In this document: in pieces, positions 30,101-41,678 of the stretch
Position numbering within the stretch: position 1 is the first letter of the stretch
How the letters are laid out: every line of letters begins with the position of its first letter
Assembly: GCF_000002985.6 (NCBI RefSeq)
Contig: NC_003282.8
Span: 1,302,001 to 1,366,000 of the forward strand
DNA length: 64,000 nt
Direction of reading: 5' to 3'
Origin: Caenorhabditis elegans
Taxonomy: Eukaryota; Nematoda; Chromadorea; Rhabditida; Rhabditidae
Notes under the pieces: generated by a model
The model's input: only the letters and a program-made list of their open reading frames with translations
Told to the model about the DNA's origin: nothing
Databases searched by the model: none
Position numbers and translations under genes: made by a program

Positions 30101-33100
30101 ACTGAAAAATCTAAAATATTATCCAAAAAGAAGTGTATTATAAATTCACTAAAAATCTCAAAAAATCCAAAATTTATCAGAAAATTTAGAGAAATTCACT
30201 AGAAATTGCGTAAATTTCTGAAAATTCGAAATATTATCAAAATTTGGACAAAAAAATCGCAAAAACCCCCAAAACTATCGGGCAATTGTGAAAATTTCAG
30301 AAAAAAAACTCAAAAATTTAAGAGCTTTAATTCTAGAAATTTTCGAAAAATTCCAAAAAAATCACAAAATTTTTCAAAAAATTAAAAAAAAAATTTGAAA
30401 TCTCGAGAAATCCAAAATTTTTCAGAAAATTTTCAAAAATTTTTTGAAAAAATTTGAGAAAATCCTTCAAAAACCTATAATTTTATTAGTTTCCTAAACT
30501 TTTTTCAAAAAGTCTTTAAAAATCCCCATATTTTTTGTTGTTGTAAAACACCGAAAATTCTAGAAGTTTTTTGCAAAAAAAATCAGACAAAAGCTCAAAA
30601 TTAACGAAAATTTTAGAAAATCTTTGAAAATTCCAGAAATGTTTAGAGTTTTCTAAAATTATTTCGAAAAATCTCAGAAATTCTCTAAAAAAATCCACAA
30701 TATCGAAAATCGAAAAATCTTCAGCAAAATTTTTGTAGTGTAATGTGTCAAAAATTTTCAAAACTCGTATTAAAATACAAAAAAAAAATCGATTTTCCCA
30801 CAATTTTTCCCTCCAAAACCACTCAAATTTTTGCTACTATTTCAGCTATCAGACGATGATTCTCAACGCCTTGTCCGTCCAGATTTCACTACATCAATTG
30901 TACAGCACGTCCATCATTTGCCACTGCTCTGGGAGCTTGTACTGCTCGGCGAGCCCCTTCTCATCGTTGCTCCGACGCCATCCATCACTTCTGCTTTAGT
31001 TCAGTCAATCGTTGGATTACTGTCACCTCTGAGGATTGTCAACGATTTTCGACCGTATTTTACGATTCATGATTCGGAATTTCGAGAATATTCGTCGAAA
31101 AGTCGATCGCCGTTAGTTTTTATGCTGAAAATCCTTTTTTGATTTTTTCTTCAAAAATCAGCGAAAACTCGGCTTGTGCCATTTCTCAAATTTTTAGGCC
31201 AAAGGATTTATTAAAATCTGAATATTTCGACAAAAATATTGAAAAATAAAATTTTCCAGAGAGGAATGCCATAAATTTGGGTACGGTAACTCGGCAACTG
31301 GGCAATTTTCGAATTTTTCAGTTTTTATTTTTAAAAAGCTGTAAAAACTGGAAAATTCGAGTTTCAATCGGCCCCCCGGCCCAAGCAGTTACCGATTGAG
31401 CCAGGGAGGATGAGGAAATCCTAGGTCCTCGGTGACTGCGACAAAAATGTTGTTTGTTTTTTCTGGACCTTTTTTTTCCTTTTTTTTTTTGGGATGAAAA
31501 AATTCGCAAAAAGTTTTCCCGTGGTGGAGAGTTGAACTCATTTTTTGTGCTAAAAATCCGGATTTTTTCATTCAAAAATCAGCGAAAACCCAGCTTGTGT
31601 CATTTTTCCAATTTTTACGCCAAAAGATTTGTTCAAAACTGAAAATTTCGACAAAAATATTGGACAATTTGATTTTATAGATTCCGTAACTCGGTAATTG
31701 CAAAAACTGTCGAATTTTCCAGTTTTTTACATAAAAAAAATGTAAAAAGTGAAAAACTTTGGCCAAATTTCCAATTTTTTGGTGAAACCCAAAAATTAAC
31801 ATAGCTTTTGATATAATTTTCTCAAAATCCTGCTGAAATTTTGAATTTTTAGCTTTTCCGCTTGATTTTCGGACTTTTTTCAGAAAAAAATTGAAAAACT
31901 TATGGGCTTTTCCGATTTTTCACGACGGTAAACGGCAAATACGGTTTTAAGAGTTTTTTTTTGGAAAAAAAAACGAAAGTATCAAGAATTTGAGCATAAA
32001 AATGACGTAGTTTGCGCAAATTTGTTTTTGGGTCTTGTCACAAAAACCCACAGTAACCCACAGGTTTTCGTGGCGAGACCCGAATTCAGACTTTGCGCAA
32101 AGTAGGACAAAATAATACGGCAACTGAACTAAATTTCCCTGTATATTTTCTGTGACTTGTGTGTTTCTCTATCCGAATTGATGGTTTGAATAGTGGTATT
32201 CTCGGCTGAAATATGCAATAAATACCGTATTCCAACCAACAATTTGTGCAATAGAGCACATTTGTCACCGGAGATGCGGAAGCTATGCCCAAATTTTCAA
32301 TTTTTGCTGAACATTTCATTAAAAATCACTTTTTTGCAGACCCCGTGTGATTCTTGGCGTAACGAATCCGTTCTTCATCAAAGCCCTGGACCATTGGCCG
32401 CATATACTTAAAGTCGCAGAGCAAGGAGCTGAAATTGGTGGAGACGATATGAAGAAGCCGAAGTAATTATTGGAAAATTTTGGAAAAACTCAAAAAAAAA
32501 GTTCTAGAAAATTTTGGAATTTTTAGAAATTTTTTGGATTAAAAAAATTAAATTATAAGATTTCTAAAAATTCCAAAAATAATTTTAAAATTTTCCAGGA
32601 AATTTTAGATAAAATTCCTAGGAGTTGTCAGAAAATCCCAGAATTCTTTTTTTTTTAATTCCCAGAAATTACAAAAAATCTCAGAAAATTCCCAAAAAAA
32701 AAAAGAAAAATTGCAGAAAACATCAAAATTGAGAAAAATTACAAAAAAAAAATTCAGAAAAAACACAGAAAATTCCAAAAAATCTGGACAATTTTTCAAA
32801 AAAATCCCAAAAATTTCTTAAAACTCCCAGGAAATTCTCTTAAAATATCCAAGAAAATTCTCAGAATTTCAAAAAAAAAATCTCTGAAAATTCCAAAAAA
32901 TCTGTAAATTTTAAGAAAAACTGATAAATTTCAGACTCCAAAAAATCTTATAAAAATCTCAGAAAATTCAAAAAAATGCCAGAAAATTCCCAAGAAAAAT
33001 TTTTAAAGTTAAAAAAAATTGCAAAAAATATCAGAAATTCAAAAAAAAACCCCAGGCAATGCCACAAAATATCTGAAGTTTTGTAAAAAATCCCATAAAT

Positions 33101-36100
33101 TCCCAGTCAATTCCAAAAAATATTGAAAATTTCAGAATATCTCAGAAAATTCTAAAAATTCCAACAAAAAAAAAAACAAATTTCCAGAAAAACGTGGTCA
33201 TCCTCCCGAACTCTGGACACCCCAGCCGGCCTATACACTCAATACAAGCCATTTCTCTCGAAAGATAAATCCCTCGCAAAGAAATTACTCCGATCCGGAA
33301 ACTCGTTGGAGGTACAGTACCCCGCTACCTACAGTACCCCTTCCTACTGTACTTAAAACTGAAAATTTGCCAGGTTCAACACAATATTCTACAGCGTCAC
33401 TTCTTGGAGTTAACCCACAGTTTTATGATTCCAATGGAGAGATATTTGAGCTCACTGATGCCGTTGAAAAAGGAAATGTCACCGTTTAAGGTACGTTTGC
33501 CGGAAATATGGAACAATTCTCGAATTTCATCAGTTTTTCGCTGGCAAAAATCTGAAAATGTCCAAGTTTCCCCGCTTTTGCCGAATTTTTTCTACCATGT
33601 TGTTAAAAATTCTGAGTTCTCTAGCTTAGGGGTGGCTATAGGTCGACCTAGGTCGACCTGCGACCTGGAGTGGCAGGTCGCATCGCGACCTGCGACCTAG
33701 CGACCTGCAGCGCCGAACTAAATGTCTTTCTCCGTATTCTACTTTTACTTGGGTTGTTATAACCCGTATACCTTTCCGCAGAACTCCACAAATCCATCTG
33801 TGGTGTTTGATTTTGCAAGGGAGTTGGCTCCTTCGTACAGGTACGTTGGAGGGAGATTGACCGGCGGCGACGGCCCCTTGCATTCCAATCCCTCTGAGCT
33901 CCGCAAGCAGCAATTTGCAATTGCAGCACTGAACACCCCTGGCCACCCATCCAAAGACCTAAAAGCAAGAAGACCCCTTGAGAGGACGACCAACAGGCCC
34001 AGAGAGCCGCCGTTAGACTATCCGAGCAGCACCACCAATGCCTGGACAAATCCCCGCTCAACGACCAAGGCCATTCAGAAGTCCGAACCTTCATCAAAAA
34101 CTTCCTAAACAGCAAGCAGCCGAACAACGTACTTGGACGCCCTGCCCCCGCCATAAATGGTGAGGAAAGCTCCTTGCCGCGAGGAACAAGAGTGGAGCTA
34201 GCCAGAATCAGATGCGGTCACTCAACCATGGTTCCAAGCTATTTCGCGAGAATCAACAACGACACGGTGCCAGCCTGCAAGAAGTGCGGCGATGTCACAG
34301 GGAATGTGGAACACATGCTGAGATGTTCTATCCAACCCCCGCTCACTCCGTCTAAACTGTGGACGGATCCGAAAAAGGTGGCAGAGGCACTGGGCCTCCC
34401 CACCAGAACTTTCGATCCAGGCGGATCTCAATGATCCAAGGACCTCCACGGATCCACCGTGGTGCTTTGCACCACTACTACTTGCACCACTATTACCCGT
34501 ATAACTTTAAAAATACATCAGATGAATACTTGTGTATTACATGTCCTCATATTCATGATGATTTTTCACACGTAACTTAAAAACTACATCAGACAGCAAA
34601 TGTAATCTACTAACAAATTTTTACCAATTACTTATTTTACACTTTTTCAATGTATTATCCATAAGGCACTTTGACAAAAAAAACGACAGCGGATTTGTTG
34701 CTGACGAGAACTTTTCAAAAAACGTTTTTCTTGTTTTCAAAAACAAAAAGTTTCAATGCAAAAATTATTTTCACAAACTTTGATACATACATATAATCAT
34801 TTTTTTTTTAAATATGACGTGCATGTTGACACTCCAATCCGAGAGGTAGCCAGAACCTCGGAGTGACAAAAAAGACGACGGACGGAACGAGAGGAGGGAT
34901 GAGCGGTGTGAATATAACAGAACAATTAGTACGAATAAAAACCTGTTTATTGATCAGGAAAAACTTAGAGAATGTGCTGCAGGGCAGCCAGGAGTCGAAT
35001 AATAATTAATTAGAAGGAGTACGGCATCACACGATGGGAGAATCGGAGGAGAGTGGCGATAATTGCATCATCAAATTTAGGCCAATACTTAATGTGAGCA
35101 ATGGCTAAAGAGAGCGCGCTACGACACTCCGTTGTTGTCCGTAGAGCGCGCCTGCATTGCTTGGCGGTAATTCAAATAATAATTGTTTATTAAATGATTA
35201 TTAGAGCGAATGTTCTTGGAAGAATACGGAAGATATTGTTAGTATTCGGCGGCGGATGTTCATTGTGGGATCGTGGGTGATTCTGACCAATTAATTAACT
35301 ATACATCCGCAAAGTTGAGATGCGCCGGCTCTCCGGAGCCCAAGTCACAACATAGGTCGCTTAGCGACCTGCGACCTAGCGACCTGCAGCGCCGAACTAA
35401 ATGTCTTTCTCCGTATTGATTTACTTGGGTTGTTAAAACCCGTATAACTTTAAAAATACATCAGATAAATACTTGTGTATTACATGTCCTCATATTCATG
35501 ATGATTTTTCACACGTAACTTAAAAACTACATCAGACAGCAAATGCAATCTACTAACAAATGTTTACCAATCACTTATTTTACACTTTTTTCAATGTCTT
35601 ATCCATAAGGCACTTTGACAAAAAAAAAAATAGAGCAGACAGCGGATTTGTTGCTGACGAGAACTTTTCAAAAAATGTTTTTCTTGTTTTCAAAAACAAA
35701 GTTTCAATGCAAAAATTATTTTCACAAACTTTGATACACACATATAATCTTTTTTTTTAATATGACGTACCCCAGGAAAACATATGCCAAATATTAGACA
35801 TGAAATAAAACCTATTTTTCAAGTCATACGGGTTTCAACAACTCAAGTAAATCAAATCCGAGAAAGAAATTTAGTTCGGCGCTGCAGACCGTAGACCGAC
35901 TGCAGACCAGTTTTTTACATTAAAAAGCTGGGAAAAACTGGGAAATTGGAAAATTGCCGGAATCTTAAAATTTCCGGATTTTCTTGGATTTTGCAAATTT
36001 TTTTCACAATTTCGAATTCAAAGCTTTTCCGCTTGTTTTTCTGAAATTTTTTTTTGGTTTTTTCCATCCCAGTTGGCGAGGAATGCTATAAATTTTAATA

Positions 36101-37228
36101 CGGCAACTCGGCAACTGAACTGAATTTCCCTATATATTGTCTGTGACTTGTGTGTTTCTCTATCCGAATTGATGGTTTGAATAGTGGTATTCTCGGCTGA
36201 AACATGCAATAAATACCGTATTCCAACCAACAATTCGGTGCAATAGAGCACATTTGTCACTGGAGATGCGGAAGCTATGCCCATATTTTCAATTTTTTTT
36301 GGGCTAAAAACTTGGCTGAAAATCCAAATTCAAGCTTTTTTGGCTGAAAATGTCAAATTTTCTATTTTCCTTTATTTCCAGGGAATCCCGAGTACTCGGC
36401 CATTTTCAATGGACGACTTTCTGGCGACACTTGAGACGAATGGAGGACCTTCACTGACGTGTGGAACCAAAGGAGACTGGCAAGGTACAATAACCCGTCC
36501 AAAGGCGCATAGCGGGTCTCGCCGGGAAAAAATTAAAAATTCTAGTTTTCAGTTGTAAAACAAGCTTTTCGATTGGAATTTCCATTCTTTACGTGCAAAA
36601 AAAAAATGTAAATTTGGTTAGAAATTCCAAGATTTTTCGGATTTTCAGCCTAAAAATTCAAAATTTTGAGATTTTTCAGTTTTTTGCACGTAAAACTGTT
36701 GAAAGTTGTTTTTTAACGAACAACTCGAATTTTTCGGATTTTCGGCCGATTTTTCACTGAAAACTTGCGTTTTTCATCAAAAATCCTCGATTTTAAACAC
36801 TTTTAAAATTTAAAAAACAAAAACTTGTAAAATTCCTCTCAATTTTCAGGGCTCTACCGCCGTTTCATAACTTGCTCCAACTTTGGCGGCTGGCTTTCAA
36901 TGCGATCGCGTGACGTCAATGCTCAACTCAAGACGCATTACGTGGAAGCCCTGTGCTCTGCGGATTTTTGTAAGTTTCTAGATAATTTTAGCCGGTTTTA
37001 GGCCAAAATTTCCATATATTTTCAGGCTCCCAAACGCTTGCCACGAAGCATAACGTGGAAATTGTGGATTTGGTGCTTCGAATACGCGAACGAATTATCG
37101 AATGCCCGCCGGACACTGAAATCCGCCGAAATTTGGTCCGCCAAGTCGTGAAAATTCTGTCAAACGTGGACGACGACCTCAAGCAGTTGCTCATGTCGAA
37201 TTGCTCGTTGCGCGAGATTTTGGCTTAA
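27163..37228 (+). CDS. DENND6 homolog (DENN-domain Rab GEF)
   Basis: Member of the DENND6/AFI1 family, which in mammals activates Rab14 on endosomes. Exons: 27163-27258, 27445-27566, 27859-28003, 29457-29562, 29617-29756, 30846-31111, 32340-32462, 33188-33311, 33374-33490, 36382-36484, 36850-36969, 37026-37228; 1665 nt, 554 residues, slightly shorter than mammalian DENND6A. The start follows TTTCAG by one base (probable trans-splice). Family hallmarks: [20 protein letters not shown] and [13 protein letters not shown] (upstream DENN), [21 protein letters not shown] (core), and [16 protein letters not shown]. Introns carry four dispersed repeats, all antisense, and intron 9 (33491-36381) carries nested transposons without disturbing the frame. 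The last exon encodes a helical C-terminus ending CSLREILA. Identity is strong; GEF activity and Rab partner are inferred from the family. Confidence 0.93.
27698..27800. mobile_element. MITE-like palindrome in intron 2
   Basis: AGTATAATTATGACC and TTTTCGTGGCGGGACCC on the left; AACTAGGTCATGTTTATACT on the right forms the inverted arm. Not followed by a 139-bp repeat, unlike most of its relatives here. Confidence 0.65.
28146..28675 (+). repeat. 530-bp segmental duplication (partner 22136-22666)
   Basis: Right-hand copy. Its end overlaps the beginning of the inverted block 28525-29391, so intron 3 is largely a mosaic of segments also found in two other genes of this window. Confidence 0.9.
28525..28664 (-). 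repeat. 139-bp dispersed repeat, copy 6
   Basis: Intron 3 of the DENND6 gene, antisense to it; one-base-longer variant, matching copy 3 inverted. Confidence 0.95.
29241..29379 (-). repeat. 139-bp dispersed repeat, copy 7
   Basis: Same intron as copy 6, 78 bases before exon 4; antisense to the host. Inverted counterpart of copy 2. Confidence 0.95.
32000..32117. mobile_element. MITE-like palindrome in intron 6
   Basis: GGGTCTTGTCAC and TTTTCGTGGCGAGACCC flank CCACAGTAACCCACAGG, followed by GACTTTGCGCAAAGTAGG. Directly upstream of dispersed repeat copy 8. Confidence 0.7.
32152..32290 (-). repeat. 139-bp dispersed repeat, copy 8
   Basis: Intron 6 of the DENND6 gene, 49 bases before exon 7; antisense to the host. 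Confidence 0.95.
33641..34823 (+). mobile_element. TIR DNA transposon remnant, copy 1, split by a LINE fragment
   Basis: Left end is a set of GCGACCT repeats leading into CTGCAGCGCCGAACTAAATG, shared with copy 2. The internal sequence resumes at 34504 (ACTTTAAAAATACATCAGAT) and follows copy 2 to TATGACGT at about 34820. The right terminal inverted repeat is missing; a solo-LTR-like segment follows instead. Confidence 0.75.
33771..34494 (+). mobile_element. 5'-truncated non-LTR retrotransposon (LINE) fragment
   Basis: Inserted in the DNA transposon and flanked by the 9-base direct repeat ACCCGTATA (33762-33770 and 34495-34503), a likely target-site duplication. One frame reads through 34083-34434 and contains the LINE C-terminal signature: LARIRCGHS, then Tyr and Arg, then CKKC with a following His and Cys (a CCHC-type motif). 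Upstream frames are interrupted, so it is a dead 3' fragment of about 724 bp. It ends in CACCACTA-type short repeats rather than poly(A). The clade cannot be named from this piece. Confidence 0.75.
34824..35352. mobile_element. solo LTR-like segment
   Basis: The 529 bp start TGTTGACAC and end GTCACAACA, giving the TGTTG...CAACA inverted ends typical of LTRs, and include an AATAAAAACCTG polyadenylation-like stretch near 34936. No target-site duplication is visible (left GTGCA, right TAGGT), so the site has probably been rearranged. Base composition is less AT-rich than the host intron. Confidence 0.5.
35353..35915. mobile_element. non-autonomous TIR DNA transposon, copy 2 (complete)
   Basis: About 560 bp. 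The left inverted repeat (from about 35392, CTGCAGCGCCGAACTAAATG through AACCCGTAT) is matched inverted at the right (35815-35897, ATACGGGTTTCAACAACTCA through TTTAGTTCGGCGCTGCAG), with about 75-80 bp per arm. The interior has no transposase. The left end has GCGACCT subrepeats. Confidence 0.8.
36143..36282 (-). repeat. 139-bp dispersed repeat, copy 9
   Basis: Intron 9 of the DENND6 gene, 99 bases before exon 10; antisense; longer variant. Confidence 0.95.
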
Positions 37229-37358
37229 TTTTTTGTATTTTTTTGCTCTTTTTTTTGTCAATTTTCCCCTCTAAAATACGTGTCTTGAAGCATAATTTTC
37301 TCCCCATCAAGAGCCCGGAAACTAGTTTATCATATCTTTGTGTGCCGTTTGTACTGTA

Positions 37359-37364
37359 AATAAA
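37359..37364 (+). terminator. AATAAA poly(A) signal of the DENND6 gene
   Basis: Canonical hexamer 131 bases after the stop, in TGTAAATAAATTTT. Confidence 0.8.
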
Positions 37365-39214
37365 TTTTAATTTTTTGCTAGCACAAAAAGGTGGCACAAA
37401 AATTATGGAATTTTGCAAGAATTCTTATCGGATGCGATAGAGAATTTTTTTAATATTATGGATACGTTTCTGGGTCTAGAAATTCGATTTTGGCCGCGCT
37501 AGAGGCGTTTTGGTCTTAAATTCATTTTTTACATGCATATATGACTGCACTTTTCTGCAAAACTTGTTGGTCCAGAAACTTATCCATAATATTTAAAAAA
37601 AAGCAGATTTTTTCAAAAATTCAAAAGTATGGGAAAATCATATGGAGTCATTCTTTTTTATTTCATAAAACTGTTCAGCATAGTCAAAAATACCCCAGAA
37701 TATGCCAAAAAAAGTATACTAGCTTGTACGAAAGTATTTTTTTAAAAATTGATAAAAATATATAAAAGCTGATTTTTTCAAAAATTCAAAAGTATGGGAA
37801 AATCATATGGAGTCATTCTTTTTTGCGTACTCATGATTCTGTAACTATAATACACTTTAATTTGTGAAAAGTTGAAAATATTATGTATGTGAGAAACTAT
37901 ACGTCGCCGACTAAAAAAGAAAGGAATGAAATTTGGGATGAGGAAGAAAACTACTTGTTTTTGTTTTGTACCGATTGCGTAATATATTTTCGCGAGTGGT
38001 AAACATTGACGCACTGTTCAAGTAATCAGAAGCAAGGTAATTGTTTATTATGTATGACCTCAATTTAAAAAAAAATAAATAAAAATGAATCAAGGAAATC
38101 GCTAGACTTATTTTTCAGGTCTATTCAAACTTGATAAGTTAAACGAAAAAATTGTAAAAAAAAATCATTGTATTTTTTAAGTGTGGGGTTCCAATATAGA
38201 AGCACTAAGAATATATGCAACGTCAATTTTAAATCAATTTTTGTAAGGATAACACTAGATAAATATTTAAAAAAGGCGAGATAAAACTAGCAACGTGTTG
38301 CGAAGGGTTGTTCCACTGCTGTTCAATTGCTAATAGTTAGTTGTGAGAGAGGAAAATGATTGCAAAATCATATGACCGCGGCGGAAAACTGGCAAAACAC
38401 TGGCAATTTTTTGGGATGAGGAATAAATGAGGAACAAACAATTTATGAAATACTTCAAAGAAAAAACATGAAAACCGATGAACAAGGTGAAGCGACTTTC
38501 TCGCACGGCATAATTTTCTGTTGGCGTTCTTATTTTGAAAAAAGGCTAAAAAAGTATTGGTTTGAGAAACATGAAAACTAAATTGATATCTTTTCAAGTT
38601 TTTCACTAAAGCGTTTCGAAATTAACGCTGGACGTGCTTTTGCCATGAATTAGATCAGTGTAATACAAACAATTTGGTATCTTACTGATAGAAGTAAAAT
38701 CAGATTTTATATAGTTCACAGTCAGTGGTGCAGATGCCTTCTCAGCAACTCCAAGTAACATCTCTCCCATCATCAGAGTAAGCATCAAGTTCATAATGAT
38801 TTTTTTTCAGCATTACATATGGTGTTTCTGTCACACGAAAATGTGGTTTGAGCGGGATACTTGAACATTTCTTTGTAACTGAGCTTTTTAGTCTTTTGTT
38901 AACATGCACATTTGTGGCCGGCTCCGAGAAACCAATCTGGATATGAAATTTTTATAGGTGTGAGCAATAAACACGCGTTGTTCGAATATTAAAATGTGCC
39001 ATATTACATGCTCAAAATTCAGTAAACCACACCCTATGGCCATGCGTATCTAAAGTTAACAACATCAACTTTTAACATTTCTTGTATTTTCAGCTGTCTC
39101 TCCTTTTTAACCACGGCGTCACAGGAAAATTCTTGAATTTCCAAAAATATATAATTTCCTTCAAGTTTCCTCTTGGACGTAATTTGAAAAATTCAATAAA
39201 AGTGCATTTTCAAT
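37365..39214. other. intergenic, DENND6 to chemoreceptor
   Basis: Contains a 50-plus-bp direct repeat (37604-37659 and 37768-37822, both including AGTATGGGAAAATCATATGG) and an inverted pair ATTATGGATACGTTTCTGG / CCAGAAACTTATCCATAAT (about 37456 and 37571). A short minus-strand open frame at 38606-38794 starts with a hydrophobic leader, but I cannot extend it into a gene. From about 38890 the sequence matches the upstream region of the second receptor copy. Confidence 0.6.
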
Positions 39215-40860
39215 ATGGAAAAAAGACTTGAAGGGCCTATGCGAGAGGTGAGATATCTTTTAAAATTAAATTTTTGAAACAAAATTGCATGAAGTATTGA
39301 AAAAAATATTTAAAACTAAGAATAATTGGCAATTCTTGTCATGGTTTTTTTGTAATTTGACGTCTTTGGCTGAATTTATCATCACAGTTCATTGTCAATT
39401 ACTTTAAAAAAAAGTCTCTACGAGTACTATTCCACATTCCTTTCAATATACTGGATCTCAAAATTAGTGGCATCAAAATTAAAATTTCAGCTCCTCTTGG
39501 ATATTTCCGACTCTGAAAAAAATTGGCTTTACTATTCAGTGGTATCATTTTTTGTTGTGTCTACAATTGGTGCAACTATATTGACAATGTCTTTTTTAGT
39601 TTTATCAATACTTTTGTGGAGACATTTCAAATCGGTAGGTGATGTTGACAAGCTCAGTTCAACAAACATGAATATACTAACGCTGAAAAAAATCTGAAAA
39701 TTGACTCGTTGGAAATACAATTCAAACAACTTTTTTTTAACATTTAGATGAGATTCTTCTGGTTTCTAACTCAATTAACAACATCAGCTTTTGTAATTTC
39801 TGCTGCAAATTTGTTCATCAACATTCCAGCTGCACTATCTTTATTTTCGAAAGAAGTAACACAATCACGTAAGTATTATTTGCCCACTTTGCAGTTCGAT
39901 CTTGTGGGCCAGCCTAAATTTATGAACAAAGTGAGATAAACAATACAATTTTTGTTTTTTATAGGAATGTTTTATTTTGTGTCTTATCTAATCGATTTTT
40001 GTCATTACTCTATTCTTTTTTCAAATTTGGTAATTGCCGTCCAACGTGCTTTTGTATTTTTTCTCCGGAATTTGACGGATAGGTTCTTCGAGTCGTTAGT
40101 TGAAAAAAAAAACTAATTTTAACTTTAAGTTTCTCAAATTATAGAAAAGTTATATATATTTGGATTTCAAGTATCTACATATTTGCTTTTGGTGTGGAAT
40201 ATGCATTAATGTCTTCAAATTGTCAATATCGCTTTGGTGAACTTGCTAGAAAATACCAATTGATTTGTGAAACAACCAATTATGCAAATGTCGTTATCAC
40301 AATGACAACCCCTACCGAAGTTCAACTTGTGATTATCAAAAAAAAGTAACGTTTATAAGAATGATAATTTCAGATGGAAACTATGCTTCAAATTTTCCTT
40401 CCTTTGTCTATACTTATCATATATATTGCCATAACTGTCAAAATAATATATATGAAAGGCAGCACACTGAGCAAAAACGAAACTCTGATATTAAAGCAAG
40501 CTATTTTTGTATTTTTAATTTTTCAAGTACGCTTAATTGGTTCAAATCAAATTGGTATTTTCATTTAAAAAATTCAGGCATCGTCTTGTGTGTTTTTATT
40601 TGCTCAATCTGTTCAAATTACAAATGTTGGAGCTTTTTTAGTCAAGCGTTTTGTAAATACGGTCAGCAAAACTTATTTTTATTGTATGCCATTTTTAAAC
40701 TGAATATTTTCAGATGGAAATACTTGCCGGTGCAGCCACACCTTCATTTTTCTTTTTCACATCGAAAGAAATACGGAAACTTGTTTCCACTAGAGTTTCA
40801 GCTGTCAGCTCACAAGGACCGTCGAACATACAAGTTAGAGCTGCGAGAACTTTGGAGTGA
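39215..40860 (+). CDS. nematode 7TM chemoreceptor (serpentine receptor family)
   Basis: Likely olfactory or gustatory GPCR in sensory cilia. Exons: 39215-39247, 39491-39634, 39748-39868, 39965-40094, 40145-40328, 40374-40526, 40578-40661, 40714-40860; 996 nt, 331 residues, a usual size for the superfamily. Hydrophobic segments: VVSFFVVSTIGATILTMSF (TM1), the segment following RFFWFLTQLTTSAFVISA (TM2), DFCHYSILFSNLVIAVQRA (TM3, with an Arg in the DRY position), WISSIYIFAFGVEYALM (TM4), IFLPLSILIIYIAI (TM5), ILKQAIFVFLIFQ and following (TM6), and TM7 with PSFFFFTSKEIRKL before a short tail. The donor of exon 5 (GTGATT) is chosen because the second copy shares it and it keeps frame with a 45-base intron. 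Subfamily is uncertain; an SRXA-like assignment is a guess from the TM3 motif. Confidence 0.85.
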
Positions 40861-41678
40861 AACAAACAACATAATATTGACGAACTTCCCCTCGGAAATA
40901 TTCTGATGAAAGTCGCGTTTTTTTAAATGTTTTCCTTGATTCAATCTGACTTTTTCTGTTTATAAAACTCAATTTTTCTGTGTATAAACTTTATGTACTT
41001 ACGTACAGAATATCAAAACTCAAACATTAAAAATGCGACTTTAAAAGAGTATTGTTATCAGACGAGTCTTCTTCGAAAGTTTTCAGAAATAGCGACGGTT
41101 TAGCTTTTTCAAAAAGGCTTCAAAATATAATTAACTTTCTGTGGCTGTGAATTAGTTAAAGTGAAAGATTTAGTTATTCATCCAAAACAAAAAACGATAA
41201 AATGTCTTGATATATTTTGAAACTCTAATCAAAAATTTTGAGGACCACAGTTAAAAAAAAGAGTTTACAGTACGCTCAAAGGAACAAAAATATTTCCAAT
41301 TCTAACAAAGAAAAAACAGAAAAATATGGATTAAGCTCATCGGGTACTTAAAAATGTTCTTTTAAATTGCGGTTTTCAGTCCTCTGGCATGTTAAAATGC
41401 ACATTTGTGGATGGCTCCTAGAAACCAATCTGGAAATGAAATTTTTATAGGTGTGAGCATCAAACGCGCATTGTTCAAATCTTCTGCCATTTTCAATGAA
41501 TTTTGAGAAAACCACGCGCTATAGCCAAATTATTGCGAAGTTGACAGAGTGAATTGCCGCTCTTCTAACAATTTCAGCTGTCCTTCATTTTCAATCCCAG
41601 CTTCAGAAGAAAACTCCTTCGCTCTCCAAAAGTGACTAATTTGTTTTAAATTCAGAAGGCAACGTAAAAACGTTCGAT

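Noticed and set aside
38606..38794. Possible secreted peptide gene on the minus strand starting MNLMLTLMMGEMLLG
   Set aside because: A plausible leader, but I cannot find a supported second exon or family match. Too short to call.
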